A stretch of 10,028 bases of DNA from Clostridia bacterium. GTDB lineage: Bacteria > Bacillota > Clostridia > Peptostreptococcales > Anaerovoracaceae. The notes below the pieces were generated by a model. The model saw nothing but the letters and a program-made list of their open reading frames with translations, had not been told where the DNA came from and did not search any database. Where the stretch lies: contig CAAEEE010000103.1 in the NCBI GenBank assembly GCA_900754805.1, forward strand, positions 1 through 10,028. The letters are read 5' to 3'. This document shows positions 9,701-10,028 of this stretch, one piece after another; position 1 is the first letter of the stretch; the number at the start of each line of letters is the position of its first letter. The position numbers were made by a program, and so were the translations under genes.

Positions 9701-10028
9701 CCTGCGACACAAGGCCGATTACAGCGACCGTAAAGGTTGAGCTGGACGAAGCAACAAACGAGTATACGCCAAGTATCACTTATACCAGAGGAACTGACAC
9801 AGAAACTAAAGGTGTGCTTACGGTAAGAAATACTTACGAAACACCGGAAGCAGCGCAGGCAGAGCTTGCCATCACAAAGACACTGACCGGAAAAGCACTG
9901 AGTGCAAATCAGTTCAGTTTCGTACTGAAGAATACTTCGGCATCGGAAGGTGTAACGCTCGCAGCAGACAAGACGGTCAAAAATGATGCAGACGGCAAGG
10001 TAGACTTCGGACAGATTGGTTACGACAA
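706..10028 (+). CDS. Giant multi-domain cell-surface adhesin with isopeptide-forming repeats (3' end outside window)
   Basis: One uninterrupted frame runs from ATG 706 to the window edge: 3,107 complete codons plus two bases, with no stop. An in-frame TAA at 667 closes the frame upstream. The protein is secreted: residues 1-30 form a signal peptide ending in A-Y-A. Domain order is two unrecognised N-terminal domains (31-395), about nine DUF11 or fimbrial D2-type repeats (396-2085), four Cna B-type domains (2089-2505), then FctA/Spy0128-like pilin isopeptide-linkage domains (2511 to the end, the fifth cut). In the known families these beta-sandwiches are often locked by a Lys-Asn bond catalysed by Glu or Asp, giving rigid, protease-resistant stalks on sortase-anchored adhesins and pili. 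No LPxTG-like motif occurs inside the window; the anchor should lie downstream. No catalytic domain is apparent. Cysteine is rare, about nine in all, as usual for Gram-positive surface proteins. It could instead be a pilus tip or backbone-associated protein. The broad class is secure; ligand and exact role are unknown. Confidence 0.93.
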   Translation, partial: MKMNKNLSRAFAIMISFIMVVSTLNISAYADDELVTQGVNKGITIEMTAVDARGQAAKPNGTAETISMGESGYFRLKAENASVEQQTVNVWIKLPEVLFAEEEGGKETRYLTDFKDSTTLSTSDNIQIELVKEGEEHYLQFAFSEGSIVQHSFPVAFTNGVTESGKRVEINASDIEVVTESSTTPVEKSGGTLVFAADFDWENVSLSSAPNEVSVSKGTFKEEITYTINNTSKNRDHSGAIFTKEYTVAETITLPEYVDFPEGTDVSVIKNADGSYSIKVGDTIVAVISGNDTFSILDDEENKPTIDGKTLKFTIKCENSVDSEGEYTEVKNPEYKVILKNLKTAESGTIRDYYKNGGVQLKITNDTVFTATPFFGEPVTSTANAETIISDPAEAWSVRKESNHPYIAPNETIQYRITITNESEFDLVKKGFTINDELSEYLRYTSGSAVISGYDENGNAFTEKISDEAFSNGKLDYSKEMLIPKGGKVVLTFDAIVSSTSSKGNGGLRDGYIIKNAAVVSADGISRSSNETEDKYTSGTPQRTIKKEAKMVDDKAVINGNFVLYTITLGNNSALPLPFTLTDILPQYIDADTITDVQIKYTKNGKIGKAESIGWKLSSDKTQIVFNTITLSKNANNKGWQAIITFKAKITGLNDSVSGTQIINKALVPEFSGSIAGRYTTMPAISDTAILTSEERGPKLSIQKTVGGSPSAVDSDKKIYSIPYKINAKNLGTDDPITQEDITAGKTTIVDIMQGGLMPEISPGETGTIQGQYVSGTLSKSIPGEYERVTAEDGKTNYIIKWKIDEIYYEKDGDLYQEGTISYNGYIDTTTTKFSDALNVAGLQGGRLSSTKYPTLKPTISKRIYSINGKRTSGNAEKSCEVRSGDKIVYEIKAANKGSYDAVKCVITDQLPGCIQINGSTYYNEDNVKISLFRDGKNEDSIGDFTFGYTNGTLIWRNVTIGANSELTIRVEIQYPKGKDFSKYFLQTGETEITKYNTVTLNYDEQECGKASVEHQMKRTVLNIQKSVNTNKVLQTGESAIFTLSGFGTQAGVYNYRVLDLLDDIARLGDLSELNTGAFDGISKYILTLTYDKKDENGEYKQKSVTYSGEQVQSNQTLSAKSLKLENDTSAKVISVEWNFEGGDYVPYLDILSNPTLKMTVPKGNTPGSGRNKATVYYDESSAEATAGMRAVNGNAIKKTAEVGSKKAENDTNPIKSGDEVTFRIEYKNISNTIARIDGSHPITDRLATKGLSARDEYSLSATLFDAEGNKAETQGIIYANGERFLRLTQNDISSNTAKVITFTYLKEDGTAFEIPAEYTLKISYSVVASDDFANSQLDKNKGKAREDWEAAGYGNTYMIHNEVSVEASGQTVKAETGWYYQKGANRLKMQKSVSGLGFLQINDPNRALADVYFQISKPSTDQEANAEKLNNLNKDLNIWEYEYGNWTCSSITGQRDARPNINVIKYTVAIENDINSAENLSIASIADALPSNWKTGCIGHYGGYHHNISSPVILWKGSNGSVVTWEGNRTSGTGVPQNKPTEGTVGVEINSDGTMRNGYVKWNNSKKQFTVTTSENSSSPLELKPGEYFAFSYFVVMNRRLPDPQKWSNTATLNIGQTNAEFEVNNAIRMKSNTASSVTAKRNDGDCIKKSATAFSSTVDIYSLGNRVGIKKSSAGVYSAAKYSGSFSAATTLSDITTIDEADKTAASSDKVYAAIDTASKKVSFNDIVEWQIQVTNQGSAQTTRITDELPYPYRAITDGSAVMQKYNTETKEWENVEGTIEEVGTAFGGVSQKITADLTLAAGSTTKLRVLARYTGEESGKYFSRNYRNNAKLEAIDADGNTLEISGVVEGTAQREGTKIMAVTTYDYVYPTIGAETSSVKAITNAAGKTARGDANLNAGELNYVTTPSAGDSAKYTLRVNNDSGSTLKNFVLIDKLPQIGDTGSLDTTTGRQSEFSVGLADVPGVRVLIGNKNSDETTDVTENVNVSYKTVEASDDFTATEWSGSGSGWISAPAAVDSGKTTAIRINLSGVEILKDQYISVVYNAKVGDDAQLGRIAWNSFGYAYTSALDENIRLYAEPAKVGIKISGKEIAIKKVWEDVVSASRPSLSDGLTIRVIGKNQDDEIKFDKTYTGAEITWTQGTDKNVWNAVISGLPIQIDEQPLTYSVEEISPTGYKQKGEIVDATDPDGLQQFVITNTQTKEISGLKIWNDGKTSHATPPQLKLSKFINNDWAVVDLEAEGVTLKWEDATLEEAKKAGFSAGTDGIKHVQKYTFENLAYEYIYRVEEDAPDGYKSDDNGKNFTNTLLTNIGISKKWKDGNRADRPTSVSINLLADGVILKEAALSIANNWTTQFKNLPVYTEAGRKIVYTVEETNNDEYTATTEMTETEGQINFVVTNTLSASVNISGQKYWYDNADEYRDRPTAITLQILQDGIVFKTIQVEADWRFTVNGLPRYDENGVEHEYTIKEVPIARYTQTIEKPVETIDEAGNKNLSFKINNTYKKPDSKSISLEFWKSFVDETGTSLPIKKDDFEFEVTYTNYEGEKITQVVKNEASGEDKKAKVYFTREGISEPGSYTFTISEIKPSSVYIKPVNTNITATVVVDRLEDELVVGQPVYTRTQMTKDEKGADRVVTDNQNEFKNILETPEPVTIRPVLKKVLIGGDLAKKEFKFELIDAEGNPAETDVTAGADGTINFSELKFTEEGTYRYTIREIPGTDTDIKYDNREINLTVFVTPSDGTDLKLEAETVYTRDGEILTEAQPTITNIQYAEISEELSLYKKIKDGAKALKTEQFEFELYDEADLNTPIATAKNDANGKVTFAGIDALKYNYADADKTFTYIIKEKAGNLAGYGYSNEEITAKVTVTAGADNKLHTTVIYEQDGAETNNPAITNTYTKPDSTTAQLGVNKSYFDITGGGSVPKAIAQDQFTFVLAAQNGAPMPAETDAGNAAQKTVKTPAAANGSTLVNFGDISYTAEGTYTYTITELAVDNPSIACDTRPITATVKVELDEATNEYTPSITYTRGTDTETKGVLTVRNTYETPEAAQAELAITKTLTGKALSANQFSFVLKNTSASEGVTLAADKTVKNDADGKVDFGQIGYD
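796..1890 (+). other. N-terminal region of the adhesin, two unassigned beta-rich domains
   Basis: Residues 31-395 do not match a family I can name. The first part (about 31-185) has alternating beta-strand patterns, such as GYFRLKAENASVEQQTVNVW and the IKLPEVLF segment. It ends in a Ser/Thr-rich link (TESSTTPVEKSGG, about 179-191). The second part (about 192-395) includes ITYTINNTS and ITLPEYVDFPEG, reminiscent of the 'N-strand then LP' layout of the DUF11/D2 repeats downstream, so it may be a diverged member. As the most distal part after signal cleavage, this is the natural place for ligand binding; that is positional inference only. Confidence 0.5.
1891..6960 (+). repeat. Array of about nine DUF11 / isopeptide-forming D2-type domains in the adhesin
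   Basis: Protein-level repeats, strongly diverged, recur about every 140-280 residues. The shared pattern is a starting strand such as L-x-I-x-K-x, then a 'gdxvxYxIxvxN' strand, then a '(T/I)D-x-LP' turn. Approximate units begin at 1891 (INDEL), 2332 (TDILP), 2800 (KLSIQKTV, no clear LP turn), 3277 (TDQLP), 3763 (LNIQKSV, turn LDLLDD), 4288 (TDRLA), 4861 (ADALP), 5710 (TDELP) and 6298 (IDKLP). The strands before the turn include TIQYRITITNES, KIVYEIKAANKGS, EVTFRIEYKNIS, VEWQIQVTNQGS and SAKYTLRVNNDSGS. Families of this kind (DUF11, fimbrial isopeptide-forming D2) build stalks of surface proteins. Boundaries are estimates, and the units at 2800 and 3763 are the least certain. The unit at 4861 is unusually long and contains a Trp/Tyr-rich insertion. 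Confidence 0.72.
6970..8220 (+). repeat. Four tandem Cna B-type (SpaA-like) domains in the adhesin
   Basis: Units lie at about 6970-7308, 7321-7629, 7642-7914 and 7924-8220. Each has the K-x-W first strand (Lys 2098, 2210, 2317, 2413), the Y-x-(V/I)-x-E strand (Glu 2172, 2290, 2376, 2472) and a closing N-T (Asn 2200, 2307, 2401, 2503). These are the positions that form the Lys-Asn isopeptide bond and its Glu catalyst in the Cna B family, so all four look competent. Units 3 and 4 also have the usual D-R-P after the first strand and the LP turn (FKNLP, VNGLP). Unit 2 departs most: it lacks RP and LP and carries an insertion around 7430-7510. In known proteins such domains form the stalk near the wall-proximal half. 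Confidence 0.9.
8236..10028 (+). repeat. Tandem FctA/Spy0128-like pilin isopeptide-linkage domains, array continues past the window
   Basis: Units lie at about 8236-8658, 8665-9024, 9025-9405, 9421-9837 and 9850 to the edge (cut). The shared pattern is an opening Lys strand, then F-x-F-x-(L/V), then a G-K-V-x-F-type strand, an E-G-x-Y-x-Y-x-I-x-E strand, and a final N-T-Y. Candidate bond residues by pattern are Lys 2519, 2662, 2784/2785, 2913 and 3058. The matching Glu are 2586, 2717, 2848 and 2990, and the matching Asn are 2646, 2770, 2897 and 3042. Family knowledge: Spy0128 and related pilin domains carry a Lys-Asn bond with a Glu catalyst. Unit 1 is the most diverged (FEFEVTYTN, closing NEFKNI rather than NTY). 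Unit 2 closes with ITNIQ. Units are about 120-145 residues. The cut fifth unit shows the array goes on. Confidence 0.85.

Overview
The window reads as one strand of a low-to-moderate GC Gram-positive genome, most likely an anaerobic member of the Bacillota (Clostridia-like, gut or oral type). I infer this from strong purine-rich ribosome binding sites, the A-rich coding style, and the family content: a trigger-factor-like extracytoplasmic protein and a sortase-type surface protein built from isopeptide-forming domains. I cannot name a genus.

Layout: bases 1-32 hold only a ribosome binding site. A small gene at 33-653 encodes a 206-residue membrane-anchored protein. It looks like a trigger factor or SurA-like chaperone that has lost its peptidyl-prolyl isomerase domain. 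After a 52-base gap without a visible terminator, a single giant gene starts at 706 and is still open when the window ends at 10028. It gives at least 3,107 residues (about 340 kDa at 110 Da per residue) with no stop codon in frame. It covers 93% of the window.

The giant protein has a clean signal peptide (residues 1-30) and two unrecognised N-terminal domains (about 31-395). These are followed by about nine DUF11 / fimbrial 'D2-type' beta-sandwich repeats (about 396-2085), four Cna B-type domains (about 2089-2505) and at least four and a half FctA/Spy0128-like pilin isopeptide-linkage domains (about 2511-3107 and onward). The C-terminus, where a sortase motif would be expected, is beyond the window. 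The order suggests a secreted, wall-anchored adhesin: a variable distal part carried on a long, covalently locked stalk. The small upstream gene is co-oriented and close, and may help fold or export the giant product; that link is inference.

All sizeable reverse-strand open frames lie antisense to these two genes and are judged to be shadows. No RNA gene, mobile element, CRISPR array, terminator or convincing promoter was seen.
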